Shown here in pieces: positions 24,385-33,893 of a DNA stretch of 56,285 nucleotides (the stretch's first letter is position 1; every line of letters starts with the position of its first letter). The notes below the pieces were generated by a model. That model was not told where the DNA came from. It did no database searches and was given only the letters and a program-made list of their open reading frames with translations. The position numbers were made by a program, and so were the translations under genes. Source of the stretch: Myxococcota bacterium (lineage in GTDB: Bacteria > Myxococcota_A > UBA796 > UBA2385); contig JAKLKF010000039.1 of NCBI GenBank assembly GCA_023150805.1, positions 1 to 56,285 on the forward strand. The letters are read 5' to 3'.

Positions 24385-25079
24385 TGGTCCGCGTGGTCGC
24401 CAGCAGCGTGCGCGGCCCGTCGCACACGCGGGACGGTCTGCCCTGCCAGGATGCCTGGCTGGCGGTCGCCGACGCCCGCGCGTCGCTCGCGGTGGTCTGC
24501 GACGGCGTGGGCAGCCGCTCGCGTTCTCGCGAAGGCTCCCGCGCCGCGACGCTGGCGACCCGCGACGCCTGGCGGCTGTGGCGTCGTTCGCCGGTCGGCA
24601 CCGTGGAGGACCTGATCCGATTGGTCGAGGCCGCGTGGCGGCTGCGGCTGGGGCGCGTCCCCGCCGACGAGGCGGCGACGACCTGCCTCGTCTACGCCGA
24701 GGACGGCCACGGCCGCGCCGCTCAGGCCCAGCTCGGCGACGGGCTAATCGCGCGCCGGTCGCCCGAAGGCGCGGTCGCGGTCCACCCCACCCGCAGCGAA
24801 GGCTTCGGGCTCACGCTCGCACTCGGGACGCCGCACACGCTGGCGGACTGGTCCTTCGGGCTGGTCGAGCGCCTGGCCCCAGGCGAGGTGCTCCTCCTCG
24901 CGACGGACGGCGTGTCGGAGGACCTCGAACCCGATCGCCTCGGCGACCTCGCGGCCTGGGTCGTGGACGACCTCGGCCCCCTTCAGCGACCGGGCCGCGC
25001 CTTGGCCCACGAGCTCCGCAACTGGCCCGTCCCCCATCATCAGGACGACAAGACCCTTCTCGTCATGTGGAAGCCATGA
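24384..25079 (+). CDS. PP2C-type Ser/Thr phosphatase of the TerY-P triad
   Basis: 231 aa, starting at a GTG that shares one base with the preceding stop. PP2C motifs are in order: RGPSHTRDGLPCQDA, VVCDGVGS with metal-binding Asp40, AAQAQLGDGLIA, LLLATDGVSEDL and a C-terminal DDKTLLVM. The metal-binding Asp residues are kept, so it is probably active. It most likely reverses phosphorylation by the kinase encoded next. ATGA overlap with that kinase gene. Confidence 0.88.
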   Translation: MVRVVASSVRGPSHTRDGLPCQDAWLAVADARASLAVVCDGVGSRSRSREGSRAATLATRDAWRLWRRSPVGTVEDLIRLVEAAWRLRLGRVPADEAATTCLVYAEDGHGRAAQAQLGDGLIARRSPEGAVAVHPTRSEGFGLTLALGTPHTLADWSFGLVERLAPGEVLLLATDGVSEDLEPDRLGDLAAWVVDDLGPLQRPGRALAHELRNWPVPHHQDDKTLLVMWKP

Positions 25080-26416
25080 ACACCATCCAGCAGGTCATCG
25101 ACGAGTCAGGCGCGGTCCACACCCTCTCGAAGAAGATCGGGGCGGGCGGCCAGGGCGAGGTGTGGCTGGCCGAAGGCGGCCGGCGCATCGTCAAGCTCCT
25201 CAACCCCCGCAGCGACGCCGAGGCCCTGCGCCGCCAGTTCGCCTTCGTGCGCCGGCTCGATCTGGCCGGCCTGCACGTCGCGAGGCCGATCGCGGTCCTC
25301 AAGCCGCCCCACGTCGGCTACGTCGCCGAGTTCCTGGGCGACATGGTGTCGATCAAGGCGCTCATGGAGGCGTCGGGCTCGGAGCTCCTGCGCTGGCACA
25401 TCGACACTGGAGGTCTGCGTCGTCGGCTCCGGCTGCTGGCGCACGCGGGAGAGGCGCTGCTCGGCCTGCACGCGCGGGGCGTCGTCTACGCCGACGTGTC
25501 CCACAACAACGTGTTCGTGTCCGAGCCGACGCACGCGATCGAGGCGTGGCTGATCGACCTCGACAACCTGAGCCATGAGTCCGATCCCCGACGTGCGATC
25601 TACACGCCCGGCTACGGCGCTCCCGAGGTGGTCGCCGGTTCGGCGGGCTGCACGTCGCTGTCCGATGCGTGGGCCTTCGCGGTGCTGGTCTGGCACACTC
25701 TCACCCTGACCCACCCGTTCATCGGCGACCTCGTGAACGACGGGGAACCGGAGCTGGAGGAGGAGGCGTTCGCTGGCCGGCTCCCGTGGGTCGGGCACAG
25801 CACCGACGACCGGAACCGCTGCTCGACGGGGCTGCCGGCTGACCTCGTGCTCGCCGGCAAGCTCATGGAGCTCGCGCGCAAGACCTTCGAGGAGGGCGTC
25901 ACCGACCGGAAGCGCAGACCCGGCGTCGGCTCGTGGGTGGAAGCGCTACATGAAGCGGCGGATCAGACTGTCAGGTGTCCCGAGTGCGAAGGCACCTACT
26001 ACCTGTCTGCTCCGCAGTGCCCCTGGTGCGATGCCCAGAAGGTCCAGGGCCGCCTTGTCGAGTTCTTCCGCTGGCAGCCTAGCGCGACGAGCGAGAAGCG
26101 CCTCATTCCTGGGCTAGTGCGGCCCTCAAAGCTCGCGCTGACCGATGAGGGGCTGGTCCTCACCCGGCGCGTGACTGAGGGAATCTCCGGCCTCGCCGGT
26201 CGAACGCCCCACGTCGTTCTGCAACCGGTCGATCGTGGCGTGTCCGTGCGCGCCCACGCCGGCTGCACCGCCTGGGTCGCGCCGGTCGGCAAGGCCGAAC
26301 AGGAGCGGCACGACGTGTCCGGTCGGGCGCGGATCATCCCGCCGAACGGCTGGATGGTGTTCTTCGAGGAGCCGGACAAGCCGCAGCGGGTCGCGGTGAT
26401 CGGGAGGTTCGCATGA
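25076..26416 (+). CDS. Protein kinase with C-terminal zinc ribbon, TerY-P triad
   Basis: 446 aa. The Gly-rich loop (IGAGGQGEVW, 21-30) and Lys40 (IVKLL) are present. The catalytic loop is VYADVSHNNVFV, i.e. Y-A-D replaces H-R-D but Asp and Asn are kept, and the metal-binding DFG is DLD; both are typical of the divergent kinases found in these triads. After the kinase domain comes a zinc ribbon (residues 301-318, CPECEGTYYLSAPQCPWC) and a beta-rich C-terminal domain of 125 residues. It overlaps both neighbours (ATGA). It presumably signals to the helicase and NTPase modules downstream. Confidence 0.85.
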   Translation: MNTIQQVIDESGAVHTLSKKIGAGGQGEVWLAEGGRRIVKLLNPRSDAEALRRQFAFVRRLDLAGLHVARPIAVLKPPHVGYVAEFLGDMVSIKALMEASGSELLRWHIDTGGLRRRLRLLAHAGEALLGLHARGVVYADVSHNNVFVSEPTHAIEAWLIDLDNLSHESDPRRAIYTPGYGAPEVVAGSAGCTSLSDAWAFAVLVWHTLTLTHPFIGDLVNDGEPELEEEAFAGRLPWVGHSTDDRNRCSTGLPADLVLAGKLMELARKTFEEGVTDRKRRPGVGSWVEALHEAADQTVRCPECEGTYYLSAPQCPWCDAQKVQGRLVEFFRWQPSATSEKRLIPGLVRPSKLALTDEGLVLTRRVTEGISGLAGRTPHVVLQPVDRGVSVRAHAGCTAWVAPVGKAEQERHDVSGRARIIPPNGWMVFFEEPDKPQRVAVIGRFA

Positions 26417-29400
26417 AGGTCGCCGAGATCAGCGGTGGCGTCGCCGCGACGCTGCGCGTGAAGTCCACGGGCGGGCCGTTCAGCCCCGTCCCCCGCCGTG
26501 AGGAGGAGGTCGCGCTGGTGCGCTCAGGCGACCAGACCCTCCTCCGGTACGAGGCGGACGTGTGGTCCGTCGTGGGCGTCACGCCTTCCGACACGACCCA
26601 GCTCACCGACGTGGTGGTGAGCGGGCTGCCCGTCGTCGCCTACGTCGCCCAGGCCGCGCCGGACGCGCTGGTGGTCGAGACGCGGCGCTTCACCCAGGAG
26701 CTCCGCATTGCCGAGCCGATGCAGATTGGCCTCGACGACAAGGTGATGGACGACGTGCGGCGCGGCCACAAGGTCGGGGGCACGGCGGCGGACGTGGCCG
26801 GGTGGCTGGAGGATCGGCTGTTCGTGCCGCCCGCGCCGGGCGAGCCCGCCGAGCTCCGGCGGATGGTGATCTCGGGCGACGCGCGCGGGCGGCTCGACGC
26901 CTTCCGCATCCACGGGCTGAAGGTCGCCGCCGACGTGCGGCGCGTGGACGACAAGCTCCGCATCGAGCGGGTCGTGCGGGGCGGCAAGGGCAACAGGCCC
27001 CGCCGCCTCATGCTGGTGTACGCGCCCGTCTCGGTGGTCGACGCCACGCTCGCCGCCGAGCTCCACGGCGCGGTGCGGACCACGCTCTCCGAGGCCGTGG
27101 CGGGCAGCGACAGCTACCTGCGGACCTGGCAGGACTACCACAAGCTGGAGCGCGAGGGCGTCCTGCGCCGAGCGCGCACCTTCGGCGCGATCGAGTACGC
27201 GAGCTGCGAGCGGCGGCGCGACGGCGGGTGGCGTTTCCACCTTCGCCCCATCGACGACCTGACCGCCCGCCTCGCCCTGCTCGGGGAGTGGGACCGCTTC
27301 GAGCTGGAGGCCGGCGAGCACGCCCCCATGCTCGACGAGGACCCGTCGAACGCCACCCCCGCGACGAAGAAGTCCGGCCGCAAGGAGCTGCGCCTCAGCG
27401 CCTCCATCATGGACGTGAACGACCACAAGCGGTTCATCGACCTCACCGGACCCGACGAGGACGACGAGCAGCCCAAGCCGCCCAAGTCTGGCGTGCTCTA
27501 CCTGTCCACCGGCGGCGACGAGGCGCGACTGAAGCGCCGGGAGCGCGCCGAGGAGGCGCTGCGGACGGGTAACTGCCCGCTGCCCCAGCTCGGACTGCTC
27601 ATGGAGGGGCGGCCCGCGCCAGCGGCACGCCGAGGCCGCATCAGCGTCGAGGGACCGAAGCTCAAGCCGGTCATCCGCGAGGTGTTCGGCGCAGCCGGGC
27701 CTACGCGACGCCAGCTCGAAGCGATCGAGATCGCGCTGAACACCCCGGACGTGTGCTTGATCCAGGGGCCGCCGGGAACCGGCAAGACCAAGGTCATCAC
27801 CGCCATCGAGCGGTGCCTGGCGGTCCTCGCCGACGAGGGCGTGGAGCCGTCGCACCGGATCCTCGTCTGCGCCGCCCAGCACGACGCGGTGGAGAACGTC
27901 GCCCAGCGAACCGAGGTGTTCGGGCTGCCGGCGGTGAAGGTCGGGCGTCGCCGTCGCGGCTCCGACACGGGCGTCGATCCGGCGCTGGTGTTCGTCGACG
28001 AGCGCGCCGAGCAGCTTCGGGCGCGGGTTCGTGTCCCACCGGAGGCCGAGCGGCTGTCGCAGGCCCGGAACATCGTGCTGGCCTGCGTCCGCACCCGCTC
28101 GCTGCCGACCGAACAGGCCAACCGCATCCGGGACCTCGTGCGCGTGCTGGACGGCATGCTGCCGCCCGATCTGCGCGACAAGGCGGTCGATCGAGCGGCG
28201 AGCCTGGAGCGCCCGGTCGGCCTCGGTGACCCCGAGGAGGCCGAGAAGCTCGTCAAGGCCGCGCGGGGCATCCGCGTCGACGACGGCCCCTTCTCCGACG
28301 ACGGCCCGGTGAAGGCGCGGGTAGCACTCCAGCGCCTCGCCGCGATCCTGACGCCCGACGAGCGCGACTTCCTCGACCGCTGCACCGCCGTCGAGCCAGA
28401 GAGCGTGCCGCCGTGGCTTGCGGAAGGGCGGCCCCTGCGGGACGCGCTCATCGACCGCCTCACCCAGCCGGCCCCCGCCGCCGAGCCGCGCCTGGACGAC
28501 GACACGCAGCGCCTCCTGCTGGAGATCCTCGACGCGGTGGACCGCCGCCTGGCCACCACCCGCGTCGGCGACGAGTCTGTACTGGCCGCCTACCTCGGCG
28601 ATCTGGAGTCCGACCCCGAGGGGGTCCGCAAGGCGCTGGAGCACTACACGGTGGTGCTCGCCGCGACGCTCCAACAGGCCGCCGGCCACGAGATGCGTCG
28701 CGTCCGGGGCATCGACGAGGGACAGACCACCTTCGAGTCCGTGATCGTGGACGAGGCCGCCCGCGCCAACCCGCTCGACCTGTTCATCCCCCTGAGCATG
28801 GCGAAGCGCCGGGTCATCCTCGTTGGCGACCATCGCCAGTTGCCCCACCTCCTCGAACCCGACGTGGAGCGCCAGCTCGCCGAGGGCGTCGACCAGGGGA
28901 CGGTGGAGAAGCAGACCCTCGACGCGGTGCAGGCAAGCCTGTTCGAGCGCATGTGGGTGCTCCTCCGAGCGCTGGAGCAGAAGGACGGCATCCGGCGCAC
29001 GGTCACGCTGAACGCGCAGTACCGGATGCACCCGGAGCTCGGGGGCTACGTCAGCCGGGAGTTCTACGAGGTCCACGACGACGGCACCATCGGGAGCCCC
29101 CGCCCGGCGGACCAGTTCACCCATGACCTCCCTGGGTACGTCAAGAAGGGCGTGCCCTGCATGGCGGCGTGGCTCGACGTGCCCCGCGACCGGGGCCGCG
29201 AGGTGCGCGGGGTCAGCAAGAGCCGCCCCGTCGAGGCCCGCGCCATCGCCAAGGAGGTCCGCCGCCTCATCGACCACGACCCGAAGCTCACCTTCGGCGT
29301 GATCGCGTTCTACAGCGCCCAGGTCGACGAGATCGGGCAGGCGATGATCGAGACGGGCCTGACCGAGCCCGCGAACAACGCCCGTGGCTGGCGGATCGCC

Positions 29401-29736
29401 GAGGAATGGTCCACCACCTACAACCGCGAGGGCAAGAAGGTCGAGCGCCTCCGCATCGGCACCGTCGACGCCTTCCAGGGCAAGGAGTTCGACGTGGTGT
29501 TCCTGTCGGTCACCCGGAGCAACGAGCTTCCGGGGGCCTCCGACGAGGACCAGCGCCGCAAGTTCGGGCACCTGATGCTGGAGAACCGGCTGTGCGTCGC
29601 GATGAGCCGACAGCAGCGGATGCTCGTCGTTGCCGGCGACCTCGCGTTCGTCCAGGCCGAGGACGCTCGGAAGCCGCTGCGCGCGCTGCGCGCTTTCACC
29701 GACCTGTGCGGAGGCCAGCATGGCGTCGTTCGGTAG
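26413..29736 (+). CDS. Superfamily 1 (UPF1-like) helicase of the defense-like operon
   Basis: 1107 aa. The first 430 residues are an accessory region I cannot assign. Walker A is GPPGTGKTKVI (about 453), Walker B VIVDEAARAN (about 777, DEAA), motif III GDHRQLPHLL (about 805), then VDAFQGKEFDVVFLSVTRS (motif V region) and CVAMSR (motif VI). The DEAA box and the VDxFQGxE motif mark the SF1B UPF1/DNA2-like group, many of which act on RNA. This corresponds to the helicase component seen with coiled-coil McrBC relatives. ATGA overlap with the kinase gene; overlaps the next gene by 17 bp. Confidence 0.88.
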   Translation: MKVAEISGGVAATLRVKSTGGPFSPVPRREEEVALVRSGDQTLLRYEADVWSVVGVTPSDTTQLTDVVVSGLPVVAYVAQAAPDALVVETRRFTQELRIAEPMQIGLDDKVMDDVRRGHKVGGTAADVAGWLEDRLFVPPAPGEPAELRRMVISGDARGRLDAFRIHGLKVAADVRRVDDKLRIERVVRGGKGNRPRRLMLVYAPVSVVDATLAAELHGAVRTTLSEAVAGSDSYLRTWQDYHKLEREGVLRRARTFGAIEYASCERRRDGGWRFHLRPIDDLTARLALLGEWDRFELEAGEHAPMLDEDPSNATPATKKSGRKELRLSASIMDVNDHKRFIDLTGPDEDDEQPKPPKSGVLYLSTGGDEARLKRRERAEEALRTGNCPLPQLGLLMEGRPAPAARRGRISVEGPKLKPVIREVFGAAGPTRRQLEAIEIALNTPDVCLIQGPPGTGKTKVITAIERCLAVLADEGVEPSHRILVCAAQHDAVENVAQRTEVFGLPAVKVGRRRRGSDTGVDPALVFVDERAEQLRARVRVPPEAERLSQARNIVLACVRTRSLPTEQANRIRDLVRVLDGMLPPDLRDKAVDRAASLERPVGLGDPEEAEKLVKAARGIRVDDGPFSDDGPVKARVALQRLAAILTPDERDFLDRCTAVEPESVPPWLAEGRPLRDALIDRLTQPAPAAEPRLDDDTQRLLLEILDAVDRRLATTRVGDESVLAAYLGDLESDPEGVRKALEHYTVVLAATLQQAAGHEMRRVRGIDEGQTTFESVIVDEAARANPLDLFIPLSMAKRRVILVGDHRQLPHLLEPDVERQLAEGVDQGTVEKQTLDAVQASLFERMWVLLRALEQKDGIRRTVTLNAQYRMHPELGGYVSREFYEVHDDGTIGSPRPADQFTHDLPGYVKKGVPCMAAWLDVPRDRGREVRGVSKSRPVEARAIAKEVRRLIDHDPKLTFGVIAFYSAQVDEIGQAMIETGLTEPANNARGWRIAEEWSTTYNREGKKVERLRIGTVDAFQGKEFDVVFLSVTRSNELPGASDEDQRRKFGHLMLENRLCVAMSRQQRMLVVAGDLAFVQAEDARKPLRALRAFTDLCGGQHGVVR

Positions 29737-31189
29737 CCTTGGCGTCACGTTTGAGAGGGACACGCCGGTCCTGCGCCTCAACTACGGCAAGGACCCGAAC
29801 GCCCGCTGGGTGCTCTGGCCGGTGTTCGCGTGGCGCGTGGTCGCGCCCGTGCCCAAGGAGCGCAAGCTCAACCTGTTCCAGCGCGCGGTCCTGGGCCTTG
29901 CGCGGGCCAAGGTCACTGCCATCGCCGACGTGGCCGACCGCCTCCTCATCGCCCCCGACCTGGCTGGGCTCGTCGTTGTGGAGCTCCAGAACATGGCGTT
30001 GCTCGACCACGCGGGCGAGCCGACTGCGCGCGGCCTCGAGATGCTCGACGACATTGAGGAGGACCCGCCGGACGAGGCGCAGGTCGGCCACGTCCTCAGC
30101 GATCCGTTCACCGGAAAGGTCTGGCCGCGCTTCGTGACGGGTGACCTCCCGGTCGCCGACGTGGAGCTCAACGACGACGGCTGGCCCGTCCTGTTGAGCG
30201 GCAGCGCAGGGGACCCCTGGAAGGACCGGACGTTCAGCGTGCTGCCCTCCGGTCGCGACGGCGTGGTGATCGCCCGTCCGAGCGCGAGGGACGTGCTCCG
30301 CGCCGCCCGTCGACACCGGCGCCAGCGCGACTACGACGAGGTGGACGACGACCGCGACGTGCCCCGTCTCCAGCGCGTCTCTTTCGTGGATGACCGGCCG
30401 CAGCCCTACCTGCTGGCGCTGCGCGTCCGCCGTCACGACTCCGGGGACTGGATGGTCGATGACCCGTTCGGCCCCGACGAGGCGATCGACCTCCGCGCCC
30501 GGCTGGAGGAGCGCCTGGACAGCCAACAGGGTCTGCGCACCTGGCTCGCCCCGCTCGTAGGTTCCGACCCAACGGCGCCGACATTGGAGCACCTCCAGGC
30601 CGAGGCAACATGGAAGGTCGAGGAGCGCCTCACGCTCGCCATCCGTAAGTTCGACAGCGTCATGGAGAGGCTCGTTGCCATGCAGCGTGCCCTCCTCGAA
30701 GCCGAGAGCTACGACGCGCCACCGGATAAGTGGGACGACGTTCTCGTCAAGGCGCAGCGCGCCGTCGAACGGGCCTTCCGTTTGCTCCACAGGCCTTACG
30801 AGGGTCGTTCGCCCTCCTTCGCATGGGAGCTGAAACGACCGGCCCGGCACGTGAAGGCGTACGTCGAGGAGAGCGCGACCGTGGTCGGGTTCGAGCGCGT
30901 GCCTCTCCGGATGCTGTCGATCGCCCGGAACCAGATCGCAGACGCCGAACGAGGAAGGGGAAGCTTGCGCTCGTTGGTGATCTTGAGTGTCCTGGCCGCT
31001 CGGTGGGACGAAGATCATCCACTTCGACGTGCGGCGGTGTCCGCACCACACCTGCTCGAGCGTCTCGATGCCCTGGCAACCGCACGCAACGACGTGGCGC
31101 ACGACAGCGACTTCACCTGGCCAGACCGGGTCCACCTCCATGTCGACGCCACATATCTGGCCGTCGAAGCACTCCTCCTCCACCACTGA
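29720..31189 (+). CDS. Protein with C-terminal HEPN-like RNDVAH motif, candidate effector
   Basis: 489 aa. No domain is recognisable in residues 1-320, which are beta-rich with an acidic stretch (EVDDDRDVPR). The C-terminal 160 residues are helical and end with LDALATARNDVAHDSDF followed by a helix (VDATYLAVEALLL). R456-N-D-V-A-H461 matches the Rx4-6H active-site motif of HEPN ribonucleases, including the usual polar residue after Arg, and the motif sits where HEPN domains have it, before the last helix. Function as an RNase effector is inferred. The start overlaps the helicase gene by 17 bp; the next gene begins 16 bp after the stop. Confidence 0.75.
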   Translation: MASFGSLGVTFERDTPVLRLNYGKDPNARWVLWPVFAWRVVAPVPKERKLNLFQRAVLGLARAKVTAIADVADRLLIAPDLAGLVVVELQNMALLDHAGEPTARGLEMLDDIEEDPPDEAQVGHVLSDPFTGKVWPRFVTGDLPVADVELNDDGWPVLLSGSAGDPWKDRTFSVLPSGRDGVVIARPSARDVLRAARRHRRQRDYDEVDDDRDVPRLQRVSFVDDRPQPYLLALRVRRHDSGDWMVDDPFGPDEAIDLRARLEERLDSQQGLRTWLAPLVGSDPTAPTLEHLQAEATWKVEERLTLAIRKFDSVMERLVAMQRALLEAESYDAPPDKWDDVLVKAQRAVERAFRLLHRPYEGRSPSFAWELKRPARHVKAYVEESATVVGFERVPLRMLSIARNQIADAERGRGSLRSLVILSVLAARWDEDHPLRRAAVSAPHLLERLDALATARNDVAHDSDFTWPDRVHLHVDATYLAVEALLLHH

Positions 31190-31205
31190 ACGAGGGCTCC
31201 CAATC

Positions 31206-33893
31206 ATGTCGAAGAAGAAGATCTCCCAAGCCCGGGCCCATGCAACTGCGCGCAGTCCGACCGTCCAGGCGGTCCCCGCACAGAAGGAGCCCACGGGCCA
31301 GCAGCTCGAGCGGTTGGACGCCGTGGCGTCCCAGGTCGACGCGTTGAGCTCCGAGCACGGCCCGCCGTCTACCGAGGGTTTGGCCGAGCAGCTCGGGGCG
31401 ACGCTAGAGGACAGCCTGAAGCGGATCGAGGGGCTGTTGAACAGCGCCCGAGGGCACTTCGACAAGGCTCGCGAACTGGAGGCCACTGCCGACCGCGAGG
31501 TAAAGCGTCTGGCCACCCAGGCCCGCGATCAGGAAGCGGCGCTCCGACAGAAGAAGAAGGAGGCCGACGCCGAGATCGAGGCGGCCAAGAAGGCGGCCGA
31601 GGCCGAGGTCGCGGAGAGGAAGCGGGAGGTGGATCAGGCCGAGCTCGACCTGCTCGCGCGCATCGAGGGCGTGGACAAGCGCGAGGCGACCCTGACCGAG
31701 CGTGAGGCGGCGTATCGGTCCAAGGAGGTCGATCTCGTCGAGCGGGGGGCGCGCCTCACCGAGCGCGAGCTGAACGCCGAGCAGGGGTTCCTCACCGAGA
31801 AGGCGCGCATCCTCAAGCCCGTCGACGACGAGGTGAAGCGGCTGCGCGAGGAGCGCGACTGTCTCGACGCCGAGATCGCTGAGGCACGCGCGAAGGCCGA
31901 GGACGAGATCCGCGCCAAGGCCAAGGCCCGCGCCGAGCAGTGGGCCGACGAGGACGCGGCGCGCACCGGGGCCGAGGCCGAGGCCCGCCGCAAGTTCGAC
32001 GAGGCGATGGCGCGGGAGCGCCAGGAGAAGCTGGACGCGCTGCGTGTCCTGCTCGGCTCCGAGCGCGAGAAGGCCGAGTCCAGCTGGCAGGCGGACCTCG
32101 ACCGCCGCACTACCGCCCTCGACGACCGCGAGGTCGACCTCGACACGCGCGAGTCCGCCCTGAAGGATCGCCAGAAGGCGCTCCGCGCCGCCGAGGTCGA
32201 CCTCCAGGCCGCCCAGGAGATGCTCGCCGAGGACCGCGCCGGCCTCGACCGCAAAGTGGAGCGACTTGTCGCCGAGCGCACCGAGGACCTGCGCCACGAG
32301 GTCGCCTCCCTCGGAAAGCAGCTGGCCGACGCCCGCGACCAGCGCGACGCCTACTTCAAGGACCTCGAGTCCCGGCGCGAGCTCGACCGGCGCTTCGGTG
32401 GTCGCACCCCCGAGGAGATCCTCTCCACGCTCACCGCCGCCGAGCGCGAACGCGACTCGCTGGCCCAGCAGCTTCGCGAGCGGCCCGACGCCCGCGCCGC
32501 CGAGCGCCTCACCGAGCTGGAGCGCGAACGGTCGGCGTGGTTGGAGGAGCGGTCGGCGCTCCTGGGCGATCTGGCGAAGGCGAACGGCGAGCTTGCGACC
32601 CGACGTGTTGCCGCCATCGAGCTCGAAGCCCTACGGAAGCAGAAGGAGGCGCTGGAGGTCCACAAGCAGCTCCTCGACGGCGCCGTGGACGAGCTGCGCG
32701 CGCGCGTCGACGAGCTCACCCGGCAGGAGGACCACCGGAACCCGATGACGGCCCTCACGAGCCTGGACGAGAAGGAGGAGCTTCAGGCCGAAGCGCGGAC
32801 GACCACGCCGTTCGGTCGGGCCACGCCCACGCTCAAGGAGTTCGCTGACGATCTGCGCCACCGCATCGCGACGGGCGTGGAAGGGCGGACGCTCTACTAC
32901 GCTGAGCGCGACGTGAGGGCCTTCCTCGGCGGCCTCGCCATGACCCGGCTGATGCTGCTGCAGGGCATCTCCGGCACGGGCAAGACCAGCCTGCCGCTGG
33001 CGTTCGCCAGCGCCGTCGGCGGCGGCATCGAGATCGTAGAGGTACAGGCCGGCTGGCGCGACCGCCAGGATCTTGTCGGCTACTACAACGCCTTCCACCG
33101 CCACTACTACGCGACCAACTTCCTCCAGGCGCTCTACAAGGCGGGGACGCCCGCCTACCGCGACCGCTTGTTCCTGATGGTCCTCGACGAGATCAACCTG
33201 TCTAGGCCCGAGCAGTTCTTCGCGGACTTCCTTTCGGCGCTGGAGCAGCCGATGGAGGCGCGACGCCTCACCCTGGTCAACGACCCCGTGACCCAGGCGC
33301 CCCGGCTCATGCTGGACGGGCGGCACCTGCCGATTCCCCCGAACGTCTGGTTCGTCGGCACCGCCAACCACGACGAGAGCACCGCCGAGTTCGCCGACAA
33401 GACGTATGACCGCGCGCACGTCATGGAGATGCCGCGCAAGACCGAGGCGGCGCACTTCACCGTGCAGGAGCGCGGTCCTCGCAACCCGCTGTCCTACGAG
33501 AAGCTGGAGGCGGCCTTCACCGGCGCGGCCGTGGCGCATGCCGAGGCCACGAAGAAGGCGACCGCCTGGCTTCGGAAGGCTCCCTTCGCCGACGATCTCC
33601 AGGGTCGGTTCCGCGTGGGCTGGGGCAACCGGCTGGAGAACCAGCTCGCCCGCTACCTCCCCGTGATCGTCGAGTCCGGCGGATCGATCGGCGAGGCGAT
33701 GGACCACCTGCTCGTCACGAAGGTGCTGCGGAAGCTCAAGGACCGTCACGACGTGCGCGCCGCCGCGCTGGAGGAGCTGTCCACCAAGCTCCAGACGGCC
33801 TGGGACAAGCTCGACAAGGCCAACCCGCCCGAGCGGTGCGTCGCGCTCATCGAGCACGAGATCGCCGCGAAGAAGGGCGAGGAGCTGGTGTGA
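31206..33893 (+). CDS. Coiled-coil McrB-type AAA+ NTPase
   Basis: 895 aa. Residues about 60-540 form a very long coiled coil (charged heptads such as KKEADAEIEAAKKAAEAEVA). The C-terminal 330 residues are an McrB-type motor: Walker A GISGTGKTSL (about 587), Walker B VLDEINLS (about 659) followed by the McrB-like FFADFLSALEQ, and sensor-1 region WFVGTANHDE. McrB proteins are GTPases that drive a McrC nuclease; the extended coiled coil marks the CoCoNuT subgroup. The last 4 bases overlap the GTG of the McrC-like gene (GTGA). Confidence 0.88.
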   Translation: MSKKKISQARAHATARSPTVQAVPAQKEPTGQQLERLDAVASQVDALSSEHGPPSTEGLAEQLGATLEDSLKRIEGLLNSARGHFDKARELEATADREVKRLATQARDQEAALRQKKKEADAEIEAAKKAAEAEVAERKREVDQAELDLLARIEGVDKREATLTEREAAYRSKEVDLVERGARLTERELNAEQGFLTEKARILKPVDDEVKRLREERDCLDAEIAEARAKAEDEIRAKAKARAEQWADEDAARTGAEAEARRKFDEAMARERQEKLDALRVLLGSEREKAESSWQADLDRRTTALDDREVDLDTRESALKDRQKALRAAEVDLQAAQEMLAEDRAGLDRKVERLVAERTEDLRHEVASLGKQLADARDQRDAYFKDLESRRELDRRFGGRTPEEILSTLTAAERERDSLAQQLRERPDARAAERLTELERERSAWLEERSALLGDLAKANGELATRRVAAIELEALRKQKEALEVHKQLLDGAVDELRARVDELTRQEDHRNPMTALTSLDEKEELQAEARTTTPFGRATPTLKEFADDLRHRIATGVEGRTLYYAERDVRAFLGGLAMTRLMLLQGISGTGKTSLPLAFASAVGGGIEIVEVQAGWRDRQDLVGYYNAFHRHYYATNFLQALYKAGTPAYRDRLFLMVLDEINLSRPEQFFADFLSALEQPMEARRLTLVNDPVTQAPRLMLDGRHLPIPPNVWFVGTANHDESTAEFADKTYDRAHVMEMPRKTEAAHFTVQERGPRNPLSYEKLEAAFTGAAVAHAEATKKATAWLRKAPFADDLQGRFRVGWGNRLENQLARYLPVIVESGGSIGEAMDHLLVTKVLRKLKDRHDVRAAALEELSTKLQTAWDKLDKANPPERCVALIEHEIAAKKGEELV

